Notes: generated by a model not told the origin, from the letters alone. A stretch of DNA of 64,000 nt from Plumapathes pennacea (GCA_964036295.1 OZ038468.1:10240183-10304182), one strand, 5' to 3'; shown: positions 1 to 17,155, numbered from the stretch's first letter. Numbers and translations are program-made.

Positions 1-107
1 TTTTGTTTTTGTTAGAAAAACTGGACTACTAATGTGTGTTATTTACCAAAGTTGTTTCAGAGACAGGACGGTGCACATTTATTGGTCATATCTTTTACGT
101 ATATGGT

Positions 108-123
108 GGCTCCTAGAAGAGCC
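108..123 (-). terminator. Histone 3' stem-loop, H2A unit 1
   Basis: Minus strand reads GGCTCTTCTAGGAGCC, a 6-bp stem with a 4-nt loop followed by ACCA, 32 nt past the H2A stop. This is the SLBP-binding signal of replication-dependent histone mRNAs. An A/G-rich stretch containing AAAAGA about 12 nt downstream is a plausible U7 snRNA (HDE) target. The same element lies 32-47 bp beyond every H2A stop in the array. Confidence 0.93.
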
Positions 124-154
124 GTTTGTTTATACTTTGGGTGCGCTAGACAAT

Positions 155-538
155 CTAGACCTTGGGTTTCTTATCAGCCTTTTTAGGCAGCAGCACGGTT
201 TGGATGTTCGGCAGCACACCTCCCTGAGCGATGGTCACACCACCCAACAGTTTGTTGAGTTCTTCGTCATTTCGCACGGCCAGCTGGAGGTGACGAGGAA
301 TGATCCTCGTCTTCTTGTTGTCTCGAGCGGCGTTGCCTGCCAGTTCCAGAATCTCGGCAGAGAGGTACTCCATGACAGCGGCCAAGTAAACAGGAGCACC
401 AGCGCCAACACGTTGAGCATAGTTTCCTTTGCGGAGGAATCGGTGAACACGGCCGACAGGAAATTGGAGGCCAGCTCGCGATGAGCGCGTTTTAGATTTT
501 GTTCCCGCCTTAGCTTTACCTTTACCGCGACCAGACAT
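155..538 (-). CDS. H2A: Core histone H2A, unit 1 (T12 form)
   Basis: Encodes 126 residues after Met and pairs with H2B in the nucleosome octamer. The N-terminal tail is [20 protein letters not shown], followed by the histone fold starting [17 protein letters not shown]. Acidic-patch residues E56, E61, E64, D90, E91 and E92 are all present and numbering matches canonical H2A without gaps. The C-tail ends KKADKKPKV with no SQ motif, so it is not H2A.X, and it lacks H2A.Z features. The start is fixed by the conserved SGRGK after Met; an upstream in-frame extension (to 583) is untranslated leader. It is transcribed divergently from H2B across 328 bp and has no intron. The same T12 protein is encoded by units 1-8, 13 and 16. 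Confidence 0.97.
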   Translation of the reverse strand: MSGRGKGKAKAGTKSKTRSSRAGLQFPVGRVHRFLRKGNYAQRVGAGAPVYLAAVMEYLSAEILELAGNAARDNKKTRIIPRHLQLAVRNDEELNKLLGGVTIAQGGVLPNIQTVLLPKKADKKPKV

Positions 539-866
539 GTTTGCAGCTTGTTCGTGAACGCACTGTGAGTGAGAAATTGTCAATATGTTCTGGGCGTTGT
601 TTGAACGCGGTCTTTTGGAGGCTGGCGTTTTAAGCTGAAGGGATCGAAATGCGCCAATCAGAAAACTTGGCCTCGATTACCGATCTAATTATCAGTCGAA
701 TAATTGAATAGAATGTCTAATTATTGGGCGGGAAATACTATCAGTCGATGCCGCAAATTTGAATGAATTCCCCGGCTAGGAAATGATGCTATAAATATCG
801 CCAGCGCGATGCTTTGCTTTGAAGTGTGTAAGGCTGATACTGTTTTCGTAAAGTAAAGTTTTGACG
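539..866. promoter_or_regulatory. Shared divergent H2A/H2B promoter
   Basis: 328 bp between the two start codons. For H2B a clear TATA box (TATAAAT, 790-796) lies 71-77 bp upstream of its ATG. For H2A a weaker TATA-like CTTAAAAC is on the minus strand at about 627-634. A CCAAT box is at about 654-658 (+), and an inverted one (ATTGG) lies in TTATTGGGCGGG near 720-731. Both genes depend on this one interval, so a deletion here affects the pair. It is intact in units 1-8, 12, 13, 15 and 16 and mostly deleted in units 9, 10, 11 and 14. Confidence 0.75.
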
Positions 867-1238
867 ATGGCTCCTAAAGCAACTGGAACGAAAGGCGAGA
901 AGAAGGTCGTTCCTAAGCAAGTCGCATCCGGAGACAAACGGAAGAGAACACGCAGGCGCAAAGAAAGCTATGCCATCTACGTGTACAAAGTTATGAAACA
1001 AGTGCACCCAGACACTGGCATCTCCAGCAAGGCTATGAGCATCATGAACTCGTTCGTGAATGACATCTTCGAGCGCATCGCCGGTGAATCTTCCCGCCTT
1101 GCGCACTACAACAAAAAGTCAACCATCACGTCCCGAGAAATCCAGACAGCAGTTCGTTTACTTCTTCCCGGTGAACTGGCCAAGCACGCCGTCAGCGAGG
1201 GTACTAAAGCCGTGACCAAATACACCAGCAGCAAGTAG
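867..1238 (+). CDS. H2B: Core histone H2B, unit 1
   Basis: 122 residues after Met. A basic tail ([12 protein letters not shown], then [12 protein letters not shown]) precedes the fold, and the C-terminal helix ends [12 protein letters not shown], containing the lysine that is the usual ubiquitylation site (K117 here). It dimerises with H2A. The ATG at 867 is chosen because MAPKA is the normal H2B start; the frame is open two codons further back only through a TTG. Leader is about 50 nt from the TATA box at 790. Stem-loop at 1273-1288. The protein is identical in all 11 intact copies of the window. Confidence 0.97.
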   Translation: MAPKATGTKGEKKVVPKQVASGDKRKRTRRRKESYAIYVYKVMKQVHPDTGISSKAMSIMNSFVNDIFERIAGESSRLAHYNKKSTITSREIQTAVRLLLPGELAKHAVSEGTKAVTKYTSSK

Positions 1239-1272
1239 AGCGTTTCCTGCGCTCACATATTTTACGGACAAC

Positions 1273-1288
1273 GGCTCCTTTAGGAGCC
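1273..1288 (+). terminator. Histone 3' stem-loop, H2B unit 1
   Basis: GGCTCCTTTAGGAGCC followed by ACCACA, 35 nt after the stop. A purine-rich GTCGAAAGCGAA 10-20 nt downstream is a candidate U7 target. It is present at the same offset in every unit, including behind the truncated H2B remnants. Confidence 0.93.
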
Positions 1289-1995
1289 ACCACATGTGTC
1301 GAAAGCGAATGTCCTTATCACTTCAAACATCAAATCACAAACTTTATAAGAACCCTGATTGCACAGTTTTTAACTTTAGAATTCACAAACGTGGCACAAA
1401 ATATGTGCTCCTTGTTTCAGCAAGCATAAGGGAATTTCACATTACTCACAAAGCCATATCGCTTAACACGAGGGCTATATTTCATCGTGTAGCTTTAATT
1501 TATTGTAGCCTATTCAGTCTCGGCATCCGAATTCGGCCTTTGATCACAGAACACCCGCGTTTAGGTTTCTTCGTGTTCATTCTTTTTCTAAGATATCAGT
1601 CCTAGTTTTTTCTTCTATCCGTTAGTTACACGTTCTTTCCGCGAAAACAAAAGAGCGAACAGCTGATGACAAATCAACATCGTCTAGGTCTTTAAAATAG
1701 GAATTTATACTGAATCTCAAAGACTTCAGTATCGGCACTAGTTCTGCAATGTGCGTTCAGATTAAAAGATCGAATTACTTCATAATATTGTGGAGCAGCA
1801 TGTTAAATTGATATTGAGGTTTGTCTATTTCATACCACTTAAGTCAAGTTGAAAACTATGATGCGATTCTTTCATAACCTGTGGAATATCAGGAAAATGA
1901 CTCTAGCGTTTCATGGTGCACAAATGTTTTCTTTTAATGGTAGATGCGACCAAGTGAATGCGTATAGTATCGATCATTGCTTTCATATTTTTGGT

Positions 1996-2011
1996 GGCTC
2001 TAAAAAGAGCC
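1996..2011 (-). terminator. Histone 3' stem-loop, H3 unit 1
   Basis: Minus strand GGCTCTTTTTAGAGCC, a perfect 6-bp stem with a TTTT loop, then ACCA, 26 nt past the H3 stop. GAAAGCAATG about 12 nt downstream is HDE-like. Confidence 0.94.
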
Positions 2012-2036
2012 GTTGTGTTTTGCTTGGGTGAACTGA

Positions 2037-3106
<1,070 letters not shown>

Positions 3107-3819
3107 TGAAGCAAACTTTGCAATTCCAACACAACGGCTCTTTTTGGAGCCACCAACTTTGTCAAAAGTTAGACCTGTAAATTTCGCTTCACGAAATATA
3201 TAAATGAACAGCCTAATAAGCTTCCTGTCTTTTCCTTTTTTAAGCTCAGAGTCAGCGAGCACCTTTCAAAAAAGAAAATAAAAACAAACAAACAAACAAA
3301 CAACAACAAAAAAGACATTGAAGAGACATTTGCAGTGATGGCAGACATACTAAAGCAAACGTGACTTGCTATCATCCTACTAGAAAAATACATCGAACTA
3401 AATGAGTTGTGCAATTTTGTTGTACCACCTTGATCTTATTTGATTTCGAAGTTTTAAAACAGTATTGATGAAGCACAGTCTTTTAAAAATTAAAACGGAG
3501 AAAAAAACCGAACATTTAAAAAACAAACAAACGAACAGAAGTGACCAAGGACTGTTCTTTTAGTTTGAAAGTTTTGAAGTGAACTTTAGTTTCACAGACT
3601 TCTTTTAGTATAATAACTGGGACAAAATTTAGAACTTGTCCAACATTAAATAAACTGTGCTTTCGTTTTGTTTTTGTTAGAAAAACTGGACTACTAATGT
3701 GTGTTATTTACCAAAGTTGTTTCAGAGACAGGACGGTGCACATTTATTGGTCATATCTTTTACGTATATGGTGGCTCCTAGAAGAGCCGTTTGTTTATAC
3801 TTTGGGTGCGCTAGACAAT
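3107..3819. other. H4-H2A convergent spacer with AAAC microsatellite
   Basis: 713 bp. It contains the H4 stem-loop (3136-3151), an (AAAC)n tract at about 3281-3312, a second short AAAC run near 3520-3535, and the H2A stem-loop of the next unit (3773-3788). No gene is seen. The tract is longer and purer in units 8 and 9. Confidence 0.8.
3136..3151 (+). terminator. Histone 3' stem-loop, H4 unit 1
   Basis: GGCTCTTTTTGGAGCC then ACCAAC, 30 nt after the stop. The closing pair of the stem is a T-G wobble. TGTCAAAAGTTAGA downstream is the candidate U7 target. Confidence 0.93.
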
Positions 3820-4203
3820 CTAGACCTTGGGTTTCTTATCAGCCTTTTTAGGCAGCAGCACGGTTTGGATGTTCGGCAGCACACCTCCCTGAGCGATGGT
3901 CACACCACCCAACAGTTTGTTGAGTTCTTCGTCATTTCGCACGGCCAGCTGGAGGTGACGAGGAATGATCCTCGTCTTCTTGTTGTCTCGAGCGGCGTTG
4001 CCTGCCAGTTCCAGAATCTCGGCAGAGAGGTACTCCATGACAGCGGCCAAGTAAACAGGAGCACCAGCGCCAACACGTTGAGCATAGTTTCCTTTGCGGA
4101 GGAATCGGTGAACACGGCCGACAGGAAATTGGAGGCCAGCTCGCGATGAGCGCGTTTTAGATTTTGTTCCCGCCTTAGCTTTACCTTTACCGCGACCAGA
4201 CAT
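3820..4203 (-). CDS. H2A: Histone H2A, unit 2 (T12)
   Basis: Protein identical to unit 1 H2A. Stem-loop 3773-3788 on the minus strand. Confidence 0.97.
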   Translation of the reverse strand: MSGRGKGKAKAGTKSKTRSSRAGLQFPVGRVHRFLRKGNYAQRVGAGAPVYLAAVMEYLSAEILELAGNAARDNKKTRIIPRHLQLAVRNDEELNKLLGGVTIAQGGVLPNIQTVLLPKKADKKPKV

Positions 4204-4531
4204 GTTTGCAGCTTGTTCGTGAACGCACTGTGAGTGAGAAATTGTCAATATGTTCTGGGCGTTGTTTGAACGCGGTCTTTTGGAGGCTGGCGTTTTAAGC
4301 TGAAGGGATCGAAATGCGCCAATCAGAAAACTTGGCCTCGATTACCGATCTAATTATCAGTCGAATAATTGAATAGAATGTCTAATTATTGGGCGGGAAA
4401 TACTATCAGTCGATGCCGCAAATTTGAATGAATTCCCCGGCTAGGAAATGATGCTATAAATATCGCCAGCGCGATGCTTTGCTTTGAAGTGTGTAAGGCT
4501 GATACTGTTTTCGTAAAGTAAAGTTTTGACG

Positions 4532-4903
4532 ATGGCTCCTAAAGCAACTGGAACGAAAGGCGAGAAGAAGGTCGTTCCTAAGCAAGTCGCATCCGGAGAC
4601 AAACGGAAGAGAACACGCAGGCGCAAAGAAAGCTATGCCATCTACGTGTACAAAGTTATGAAACAAGTGCACCCAGACACTGGCATCTCCAGCAAGGCTA
4701 TGAGCATCATGAACTCGTTCGTGAATGACATCTTCGAGCGCATCGCCGGTGAATCTTCCCGCCTTGCGCACTACAACAAAAAGTCAACCATCACGTCCCG
4801 AGAAATCCAGACAGCAGTTCGTTTACTTCTTCCCGGTGAACTGGCCAAGCACGCCGTCAGCGAGGGTACTAAAGCCGTGACCAAATACACCAGCAGCAAG
4901 TAG
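4532..4903 (+). CDS. H2B: Histone H2B, unit 2
   Basis: Full-length, identical to unit 1 H2B. ATG at 4532; stem-loop 4938-4953. Confidence 0.97.
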   Translation: MAPKATGTKGEKKVVPKQVASGDKRKRTRRRKESYAIYVYKVMKQVHPDTGISSKAMSIMNSFVNDIFERIAGESSRLAHYNKKSTITSREIQTAVRLLLPGELAKHAVSEGTKAVTKYTSSK

Positions 4904-5537
4904 AGCGTTTCCTGCGCTCACATATTTTACGGACAACGGCTCCTTTAGGAGCCACCACATGTGTCGAAAGCGAATGTCCTTATCACTTCAAACATCAAAT
5001 CACAAACTTTATAAGAACCCTGATTGCACAGTTTTTAACTTTAGAATTCACAAACGTGGCACAAAATATGTGCTCCTTGTTTCAGCAAGCATAAGGGAAT
5101 TTCACATTACTCACAAAGCCATATCGCTTAACACGAGGGCTATATTTCATCGTGTAGCTTTAATTTATTGTAGCCTATTCAGTCTCGGCATCCGAATTCG
5201 GCCTTTGATCACAGAACACCCGCGTTTAGGTTTCTTCGTGTTCATTCTTTTTCTAAGATATCAGTCCTAGTTTTTTCTTCTATCCGTTAGTTACACGTTC
5301 TTTCCGCGAAAACAAAAGAGCGAACAGCTGATGACAAATCAACATCGTCTAGTTAACTATGATGCGATTCTTTCATAACCTGTGGAATATCAGGAAAATG
5401 ACTCTAGCGTTTCATGGTGCACAAATGTTTTCTTTTAATGGTAGATGCGACCAAGTGAATGCGTATAGTATCGATCATTGCTTTCATATTTTTGGTGGCT
5501 CTAAAAAGAGCCGTTGTGTTTTGCTTGGGTGAACTGA

Positions 5538-6083
<546 letters not shown>

Positions 6084-6283
6084 TCAGAAATTATAAAATC
6101 GGATTGTCGGCCGGCTCCCATAGGAGTACGTATTGTTTACATTTGACTTGATTTGGTTCAGCCATTTGAACCAATGGAAAAAAGATTTGATTTTTCCCAG
6201 AGGTCCCTCTGTTCCTGCTCATAAAAGTGGAAAGATCTTGACAGTTTCACTCAATTCGATCTGGTCGAATAGTTCATTACTAG

Positions 6284-6607
<324 letters not shown>

Positions 6608-7320
6608 TGAAGCAAACTTTGCAATTCCAACACAACGGCTCTTTTTGGAGCCACCAACTTTGTCAAAAGTTAGACCTGTAAATTTCGCTTCACGAAATAT
6701 ATAAATGAACAGCCTAATAAGCTTCCTGTCTTTTCCTTTTTTAAGCTCAGAGTCAGCGAGCACCTTTCAAAAAAGAAAATAAAAACAAACAAACAAACAA
6801 ACAACAACAAAAAAGACATTGAAGAGACATTTGCAGTGATGGCAGACATACTAAAGCAAACGTGACTTGCTATCATCCTACTAGAAAAATACATCGAACT
6901 AAATGAGTTGTGCAATTTTGTTGTACCACCTTGATCTTATTTGATTTCGAAGTTTTAAAACAGTATTGATGAAGCACAGTCTTTTAAAAATTAAAACGGA
7001 GAAAAAAACCGAACATTTAAAAAACAAACAAACGAACAGAAGTGACCAAGGACTGTTCTTTTAGTTTGAAAGTTTTGAAGTGAACTTTAGTTTCACAGAC
7101 TTCTTTTAGTATAATAACTGGGACAAAATTTAGAACTTGTCCAACATTAAATAAACTGTGCTTTCGTTTTGTTTTTGTTAGAAAAACTGGACTACTAATG
7201 TGTGTTATTTACCAAAGTTGTTTCAGAGACAGGACGGTGCACATTTATTGGTCATATCTTTTACGTATATGGTGGCTCCTAGAAGAGCCGTTTGTTTATA
7301 CTTTGGGTGCGCTAGACAAT

Positions 7321-7704
7321 CTAGACCTTGGGTTTCTTATCAGCCTTTTTAGGCAGCAGCACGGTTTGGATGTTCGGCAGCACACCTCCCTGAGCGATGG
7401 TCACACCACCCAACAGTTTGTTGAGTTCTTCGTCATTTCGCACGGCCAGCTGGAGGTGACGAGGAATGATCCTCGTCTTCTTGTTGTCTCGAGCGGCGTT
7501 GCCTGCCAGTTCCAGAATCTCGGCAGAGAGGTACTCCATGACAGCGGCCAAGTAAACAGGAGCACCAGCGCCAACACGTTGAGCATAGTTTCCTTTGCGG
7601 AGGAATCGGTGAACACGGCCGACAGGAAATTGGAGGCCAGCTCGCGATGAGCGCGTTTTAGATTTTGTTCCCGCCTTAGCTTTACCTTTACCGCGACCAG
7701 ACAT
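7321..7704 (-). CDS. H2A: Histone H2A, unit 3 (T12)
   Basis: Majority T12 protein; stem-loop 7274-7289. Confidence 0.97.
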   Translation of the reverse strand: MSGRGKGKAKAGTKSKTRSSRAGLQFPVGRVHRFLRKGNYAQRVGAGAPVYLAAVMEYLSAEILELAGNAARDNKKTRIIPRHLQLAVRNDEELNKLLGGVTIAQGGVLPNIQTVLLPKKADKKPKV

Positions 7705-8032
7705 GTTTGCAGCTTGTTCGTGAACGCACTGTGAGTGAGAAATTGTCAATATGTTCTGGGCGTTGTTTGAACGCGGTCTTTTGGAGGCTGGCGTTTTAAG
7801 CTGAAGGGATCGAAATGCGCCAATCAGAAAACTTGGCCTCGATTACCGATCTAATTATCAGTCGAATAATTGAATAGAATGTCTAATTATTGGGCGGGAA
7901 ATACTATCAGTCGATGCCGCAAATTTGAATGAATTCCCCGGCTAGGAAATGATGCTATAAATATCGCCAGCGCGATGCTTTGCTTTGAAGTGTGTAAGGC
8001 TGATACTGTTTTCGTAAAGTAAAGTTTTGACG

Positions 8033-8404
8033 ATGGCTCCTAAAGCAACTGGAACGAAAGGCGAGAAGAAGGTCGTTCCTAAGCAAGTCGCATCCGGAGA
8101 CAAACGGAAGAGAACACGCAGGCGCAAAGAAAGCTATGCCATCTACGTGTACAAAGTTATGAAACAAGTGCACCCAGACACTGGCATCTCCAGCAAGGCT
8201 ATGAGCATCATGAACTCGTTCGTGAATGACATCTTCGAGCGCATCGCCGGTGAATCTTCCCGCCTTGCGCACTACAACAAAAAGTCAACCATCACGTCCC
8301 GAGAAATCCAGACAGCAGTTCGTTTACTTCTTCCCGGTGAACTGGCCAAGCACGCCGTCAGCGAGGGTACTAAAGCCGTGACCAAATACACCAGCAGCAA
8401 GTAG
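8033..8404 (+). CDS. H2B: Histone H2B, unit 3
   Basis: Full-length, unchanged; stem-loop 8439-8454. Confidence 0.97.
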   Translation: MAPKATGTKGEKKVVPKQVASGDKRKRTRRRKESYAIYVYKVMKQVHPDTGISSKAMSIMNSFVNDIFERIAGESSRLAHYNKKSTITSREIQTAVRLLLPGELAKHAVSEGTKAVTKYTSSK

Positions 8405-9038
8405 AGCGTTTCCTGCGCTCACATATTTTACGGACAACGGCTCCTTTAGGAGCCACCACATGTGTCGAAAGCGAATGTCCTTATCACTTCAAACATCAAA
8501 TCACAAACTTTATAAGAACCCTGATTGCACAGTTTTTAACTTTAGAATTCACAAACGTGGCACAAAATATGTGCTCCTTGTTTCAGCAAGCATAAGGGAA
8601 TTTCACATTACTCACAAAGCCATATCGCTTAACACGAGGGCTATATTTCATCGTGTAGCTTTAATTTATTGTAGCCTATTCAGTCTCGGCATCCGAATTC
8701 GGCCTTTGATCACAGAACACCCGCGTTTAGGTTTCTTCGTGTTCATTCTTTTTCTAAGATATCAGTCCTAGTTTTTTCTTCTATCCGTTAGTTACACGTT
8801 CTTTCCGCGAAAACAAAAGAGCGAACAGCTGATGACAAATCAACATCGTCTAGTTAACTATGATGCGATTCTTTCATAACCTGTGGAATATCAGGAAAAT
8901 GACTCTAGCGTTTCATGGTGCACAAATGTTTTCTTTTAATGGTAGATGCGACCAAGTGAATGCGTATAGTATCGATCATTGCTTTCATATTTTTGGTGGC
9001 TCTAAAAAGAGCCGTTGTGTTTTGCTTGGGTGAACTGA

Positions 9039-9584
<546 letters not shown>

Positions 9585-9784
9585 TCAGAAATTATAAAAT
9601 CGGATTGTCGGCCGGCTCCCATAGGAGTACGTATTGTTTACATTTGACTTGATTTGGTTCAGCCATTTGAACCAATGGAAAAAAGATTTGATTTTTCCCA
9701 GAGGTCCCTCTGTTCCTGCTCATAAAAGTGGAAAGATCTTGACAGTTTCACTCAATTCGATCTGGTCGAATAGTTCATTACTAG

Positions 9785-10108
<324 letters not shown>

Positions 10109-10821
10109 TGAAGCAAACTTTGCAATTCCAACACAACGGCTCTTTTTGGAGCCACCAACTTTGTCAAAAGTTAGACCTGTAAATTTCGCTTCACGAAATA
10201 TATAAATGAACAGCCTAATAAGCTTCCTGTCTTTTCCTTTTTTAAGCTCAGAGTCAGCGAGCACCTTTCAAAAAAGAAAATAAAAACAAACAAACAAACA
10301 AACAACAACAAAAAAGACATTGAAGAGACATTTGCAGTGATGGCAGACATACTAAAGCAAACGTGACTTGCTATCATCCTACTAGAAAAATACATCGAAC
10401 TAAATGAGTTGTGCAATTTTGTTGTACCACCTTGATCTTATTTGATTTCGAAGTTTTAAAACAGTATTGATGAAGCACAGTCTTTTAAAAATTAAAACGG
10501 AGAAAAAAACCGAACATTTAAAAAACAAACAAACGAACAGAAGTGACCAAGGACTGTTCTTTTAGTTTGAAAGTTTTGAAGTGAACTTTAGTTTCACAGA
10601 CTTCTTTTAGTATAATAACTGGGACAAAATTTAGAACTTGTCCAACATTAAATAAACTGTGCTTTCGTTTTGTTTTTGTTAGAAAAACTGGACTACTAAT
10701 GTGTGTTATTTACCAAAGTTGTTTCAGAGACAGGACGGTGCACATTTATTGGTCATATCTTTTACGTATATGGTGGCTCCTAGAAGAGCCGTTTGTTTAT
10801 ACTTTGGGTGCGCTAGACAAT

Positions 10822-11205
10822 CTAGACCTTGGGTTTCTTATCAGCCTTTTTAGGCAGCAGCACGGTTTGGATGTTCGGCAGCACACCTCCCTGAGCGATG
10901 GTCACACCACCCAACAGTTTGTTGAGTTCTTCGTCATTTCGCACGGCCAGCTGGAGGTGACGAGGAATGATCCTCGTCTTCTTGTTGTCTCGAGCGGCGT
11001 TGCCTGCCAGTTCCAGAATCTCGGCAGAGAGGTACTCCATGACAGCGGCCAAGTAAACAGGAGCACCAGCGCCAACACGTTGAGCATAGTTTCCTTTGCG
11101 GAGGAATCGGTGAACACGGCCGACAGGAAATTGGAGGCCAGCTCGCGATGAGCGCGTTTTAGATTTTGTTCCCGCCTTAGCTTTACCTTTACCGCGACCA
11201 GACAT
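10822..11205 (-). CDS. H2A: Histone H2A, unit 4 (T12)
   Basis: Majority T12 protein; stem-loop 10775-10790. Confidence 0.97.
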   Translation of the reverse strand: MSGRGKGKAKAGTKSKTRSSRAGLQFPVGRVHRFLRKGNYAQRVGAGAPVYLAAVMEYLSAEILELAGNAARDNKKTRIIPRHLQLAVRNDEELNKLLGGVTIAQGGVLPNIQTVLLPKKADKKPKV

Positions 11206-11533
11206 GTTTGCAGCTTGTTCGTGAACGCACTGTGAGTGAGAAATTGTCAATATGTTCTGGGCGTTGTTTGAACGCGGTCTTTTGGAGGCTGGCGTTTTAA
11301 GCTGAAGGGATCGAAATGCGCCAATCAGAAAACTTGGCCTCGATTACCGATCTAATTATCAGTCGAATAATTGAATAGAATGTCTAATTATTGGGCGGGA
11401 AATACTATCAGTCGATGCCGCAAATTTGAATGAATTCCCCGGCTAGGAAATGATGCTATAAATATCGCCAGCGCGATGCTTTGCTTTGAAGTGTGTAAGG
11501 CTGATACTGTTTTCGTAAAGTAAAGTTTTGACG

Positions 11534-11905
11534 ATGGCTCCTAAAGCAACTGGAACGAAAGGCGAGAAGAAGGTCGTTCCTAAGCAAGTCGCATCCGGAG
11601 ACAAACGGAAGAGAACACGCAGGCGCAAAGAAAGCTATGCCATCTACGTGTACAAAGTTATGAAACAAGTGCACCCAGACACTGGCATCTCCAGCAAGGC
11701 TATGAGCATCATGAACTCGTTCGTGAATGACATCTTCGAGCGCATCGCCGGTGAATCTTCCCGCCTTGCGCACTACAACAAAAAGTCAACCATCACGTCC
11801 CGAGAAATCCAGACAGCAGTTCGTTTACTTCTTCCCGGTGAACTGGCCAAGCACGCCGTCAGCGAGGGTACTAAAGCCGTGACCAAATACACCAGCAGCA
11901 AGTAG
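11534..11905 (+). CDS. H2B: Histone H2B, unit 4
   Basis: Full-length, unchanged; stem-loop 11940-11955. Confidence 0.97.
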   Translation: MAPKATGTKGEKKVVPKQVASGDKRKRTRRRKESYAIYVYKVMKQVHPDTGISSKAMSIMNSFVNDIFERIAGESSRLAHYNKKSTITSREIQTAVRLLLPGELAKHAVSEGTKAVTKYTSSK

Positions 11906-12539
11906 AGCGTTTCCTGCGCTCACATATTTTACGGACAACGGCTCCTTTAGGAGCCACCACATGTGTCGAAAGCGAATGTCCTTATCACTTCAAACATCAA
12001 ATCACAAACTTTATAAGAACCCTGATTGCACAGTTTTTAACTTTAGAATTCACAAACGTGGCACAAAATATGTGCTCCTTGTTTCAGCAAGCATAAGGGA
12101 ATTTCACATTACTCACAAAGCCATATCGCTTAACACGAGGGCTATATTTCATCGTGTAGCTTTAATTTATTGTAGCCTATTCAGTCTCGGCATCCGAATT
12201 CGGCCTTTGATCACAGAACACCCGCGTTTAGGTTTCTTCGTGTTCATTCTTTTTCTAAGATATCAGTCCTAGTTTTTTCTTCTATCCGTTAGTTACACGT
12301 TCTTTCCGCGAAAACAAAAGAGCGAACAGCTGATGACAAATCAACATCGTCTAGTTAACTATGATGCGATTCTTTCATAACCTGTGGAATATCAGGAAAA
12401 TGACTCTAGCGTTTCATGGTGCACAAATGTTTTCTTTTAATGGTAGATGCGACCAAGTGAATGCGTATAGTATCGATCATTGCTTTCATATTTTTGGTGG
12501 CTCTAAAAAGAGCCGTTGTGTTTTGCTTGGGTGAACTGA

Positions 12540-13085
<546 letters not shown>

Positions 13086-13285
13086 TCAGAAATTATAAAA
13101 TCGGATTGTCGGCCGGCTCCCATAGGAGTACGTATTGTTTACATTTGACTTGATTTGGTTCAGCCATTTGAACCAATGGAAAAAAGAATTGATTTTTCCC
13201 AGAGGTCCCTCTGTTCCTGCTCATAAAAGTGGAAAGATCTTGACAGTTTCACTCAATTCGATCTGGTCGAATAGTTCATTACTAG

Positions 13286-13609
<324 letters not shown>

Positions 13610-14322
13610 TGAAGCAAACTTTGCAATTCCAACACAACGGCTCTTTTTGGAGCCACCAACTTTGTCAAAAGTTAGACCTGTAAATTTCGCTTCACGAAAT
13701 ATATAAATGAACAGCCTAATAAGCTTCCTGTCTTTTCCTTTTTTAAGCTCAGAGTCAGCGAGCACCTTTCAAAAAAGAAAATAAAAACAAACAAACAAAC
13801 AAACAACAACAAAAAAGACATTGAAGAGACATTTGCAGTGATGGCAGACATACTAAAGCAAACGTGACTTGCTATCATCCTACTAGAAAAATACATCGAA
13901 CTAAATGAGTTGTGCAATTTTGTTGTACCACCTTGATCTTATTTGATTTCGAAGTTTTAAAACAGTATTGATGAAGCACAGTCTTTTAAAAATTAAAACG
14001 GAGAAAAGAACCGAACATTTAAAAAACAAACAAACGAACAGAAGTGACCAAGGACTGTTCTTTTAGTTTGAAAGTTTTGAAGTGAACTTTAGTTTCACAG
14101 ACTTCTTTTAGTATAATAACTGGGACAAAATTTAGAACTTGTCCAACATTAAATAAACTGTGCTTTCGTTTTGTTTTTGTTAGAAAAACTGGACTACTAA
14201 TGTGTGTTATTTACCAAAGTTGTTTCAGAGACAGGACGGTGCACATTTATTGGTCATATCTTTTACGTATATGGTGGCTCCTAGAAGAGCCGTTTGTTTA
14301 TACTTTGGGTGCGCTAGACAAT

Positions 14323-14706
14323 CTAGACCTTGGGTTTCTTATCAGCCTTTTTAGGCAGCAGCACGGTTTGGATGTTCGGCAGCACACCTCCCTGAGCGAT
14401 GGTCACACCACCCAACAGTTTGTTGAGTTCTTCGTCATTTCGCACGGCCAGCTGGAGGTGACGAGGAATGATCCTCGTCTTCTTGTTGTCTCGAGCGGCG
14501 TTGCCTGCCAGTTCCAGAATCTCGGCAGAGAGGTACTCCATGACAGCGGCCAAGTAAACAGGAGCACCAGCGCCAACACGTTGAGCATAGTTTCCTTTGC
14601 GGAGGAATCGGTGAACACGGCCGACAGGAAATTGGAGGCCAGCTCGCGATGAGCGCGTTTTAGATTTTGTTCCCGCCTTAGCTTTACCTTTACCGCGACC
14701 AGACAT
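14323..14706 (-). CDS. H2A: Histone H2A, unit 5 (T12)
   Basis: Majority T12 protein; stem-loop 14276-14291. Confidence 0.97.
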   Translation of the reverse strand: MSGRGKGKAKAGTKSKTRSSRAGLQFPVGRVHRFLRKGNYAQRVGAGAPVYLAAVMEYLSAEILELAGNAARDNKKTRIIPRHLQLAVRNDEELNKLLGGVTIAQGGVLPNIQTVLLPKKADKKPKV

Positions 14707-15034
14707 GTTTGCAGCTTGTTCGTGAACGCACTGTGAGTGAGAAATTGTCAATATGTTCTGGGCGTTGTTTGAACGCGGTCTTTTGGAGGCTGGCGTTTTA
14801 AGCTGAAGGGATCGAAATGCGCCAATCAGAAAACTTGGCCTCGATTACCGATCTAATTATCAGTCGAATAATTGAATAGAATGTCTAATTATTGGGCGGG
14901 AAATACTATCAGTCGATGCCGCAAACTTGAATGAATTCCCCGGCTAGGAAATGATGCTATAAATATCGCCAGCGCGATGCTTTGCTTTGAAGTGTGTAAG
15001 GCTGATACTGTTTTCGTAAAGTAAAGTTTTGACG

Positions 15035-15406
15035 ATGGCTCCTAAAGCAACTGGAACGAAAGGCGAGAAGAAGGTCGTTCCTAAGCAAGTCGCATCCGGA
15101 GACAAACGGAAGAGAACACGCAGGCGCAAAGAAAGCTATGCCATCTACGTGTACAAAGTTATGAAACAAGTGCACCCAGACACTGGCATCTCCAGCAAGG
15201 CTATGAGCATCATGAACTCGTTCGTGAATGACATCTTCGAGCGCATCGCCGGTGAATCTTCCCGCCTTGCGCACTACAACAAAAAGTCAACCATCACGTC
15301 CCGAGAAATCCAGACAGCAGTTCGTTTACTTCTTCCCGGTGAACTGGCCAAGCACGCCGTCAGCGAGGGTACTAAAGCCGTGACCAAATACACCAGCAGC
15401 AAGTAG
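15035..15406 (+). CDS. H2B: Histone H2B, unit 5
   Basis: Full-length, unchanged; stem-loop 15441-15456. Confidence 0.97.
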   Translation: MAPKATGTKGEKKVVPKQVASGDKRKRTRRRKESYAIYVYKVMKQVHPDTGISSKAMSIMNSFVNDIFERIAGESSRLAHYNKKSTITSREIQTAVRLLLPGELAKHAVSEGTKAVTKYTSSK

Positions 15407-16040
15407 AGCGTTTCCTGCGCTCACATATTTTACGGACAACGGCTCCTTTAGGAGCCACCACATGTGTCGAAAGCGAATGTCCTTATCACTTCAAACATCA
15501 AATCACAAACTTTATAAGAACCCTGATTGCACAGTTTTTAACTTTAGAATTCACAAACGTGGCACAAAATATGTGCTCCTTGTTTCAGCAAGCATAAGGG
15601 AATTTCACATTACTCACAAAGCCATATCGCTTAACACGAGGGCTATATTTCATCGTGTAGCTTTAATTTATTGTAGCCTATTCAGTCTCGGCATCCGAAT
15701 TCGGCCTTTGATCACAGAACACCCGCGTTTAGGTTTCTTCGTGTTCATTCTTTTTCTAAGATATCAGTCCTAGTTTTTTCTTCTATCCGTTAGTTACACG
15801 TTCTTTCCGCGAAAACAAAAGAGCGAACAGCTGATGACAAATCAACATCGTCTAGTTAACTATGATGCGATTCTTTCATAACCTGTGGAATATCAGGAAA
15901 ATGACTCTAGCGTTTCATGGTGCACAAATGTTTTCTTTTAATGGTAGATGCGACCAAGTGAATGCGTATAGTATCGATCATTGCTTTCATATTTTTGGTG
16001 GCTCTAAAAAGAGCCGTTGTGTTTTGCTTGGGTGAACTGA

Positions 16041-16586
<546 letters not shown>

Positions 16587-16786
16587 TCAGAAATTATAAA
16601 ATCGGATTGTCGGCCGGCTCCCATAGGAGTACGTATTGTTTACATTTGACTTGATTTGGTTCAGCCATTTGAACCAATGGAAAAAAGATTTGATTTTTCC
16701 CAGAGGTCCCTCTGTTCCTGCTCATAAAAGTGGAAAGATCTTGACAGTTTCACTCAATTCGATCTGGTCGAATAGTTCATTACTAG

Positions 16787-17110
<324 letters not shown>

Positions 17111-17139
17111 TGAAGCAAACTTTGCAATTCCAACACAAC

Positions 17140-17155
17140 GGCTCTCTTTGGAGCC
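17140..17155 (+). terminator. Variant H4 3' stem-loop, unit 5
   Basis: GGCTCTCTTTGGAGCC: the first loop base is C where all other H4 copies have T. The first loop U is a conserved contact in the usual UHUH loop, so processing of this mRNA could be weaker. The same change recurs in units 6 and 7. Confidence 0.88.

Larger units (their letters stand above)
1239..2036. other. H2B-H3 convergent spacer, long form
   Basis: Holds the two facing stem-loops (1273-1288 and 1996-2011) and otherwise A/T-rich non-coding sequence. The segment at about 1688-1851 is the 164-bp block missing from units 2-5. Short frames here (for example 1294-1605) have no similarity I recognise and are interrupted or altered between units. 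Confidence 0.8.

Noticed and set aside
32-484. 150-164-codon plus-strand frame repeated opposite every H2A
   Set aside because: Shadow of the H2A coding strand; it changes whenever H2A codons change and has no independent conservation.
1294-1605. 103-codon frame in the H2B-H3 spacer, repeated in most units
   Set aside because: Repeats only because the unit repeats. The start is lost in units 11 and 14, it has a 3-bp insertion in units 8-9, and there is no recognisable domain.
1849-2031. 60-codon spacer frame overlapping the H3 stem-loop
   Set aside because: Destroyed by the 164-bp and 9-bp deletions in several units and runs through the stem-loop; not a gene.
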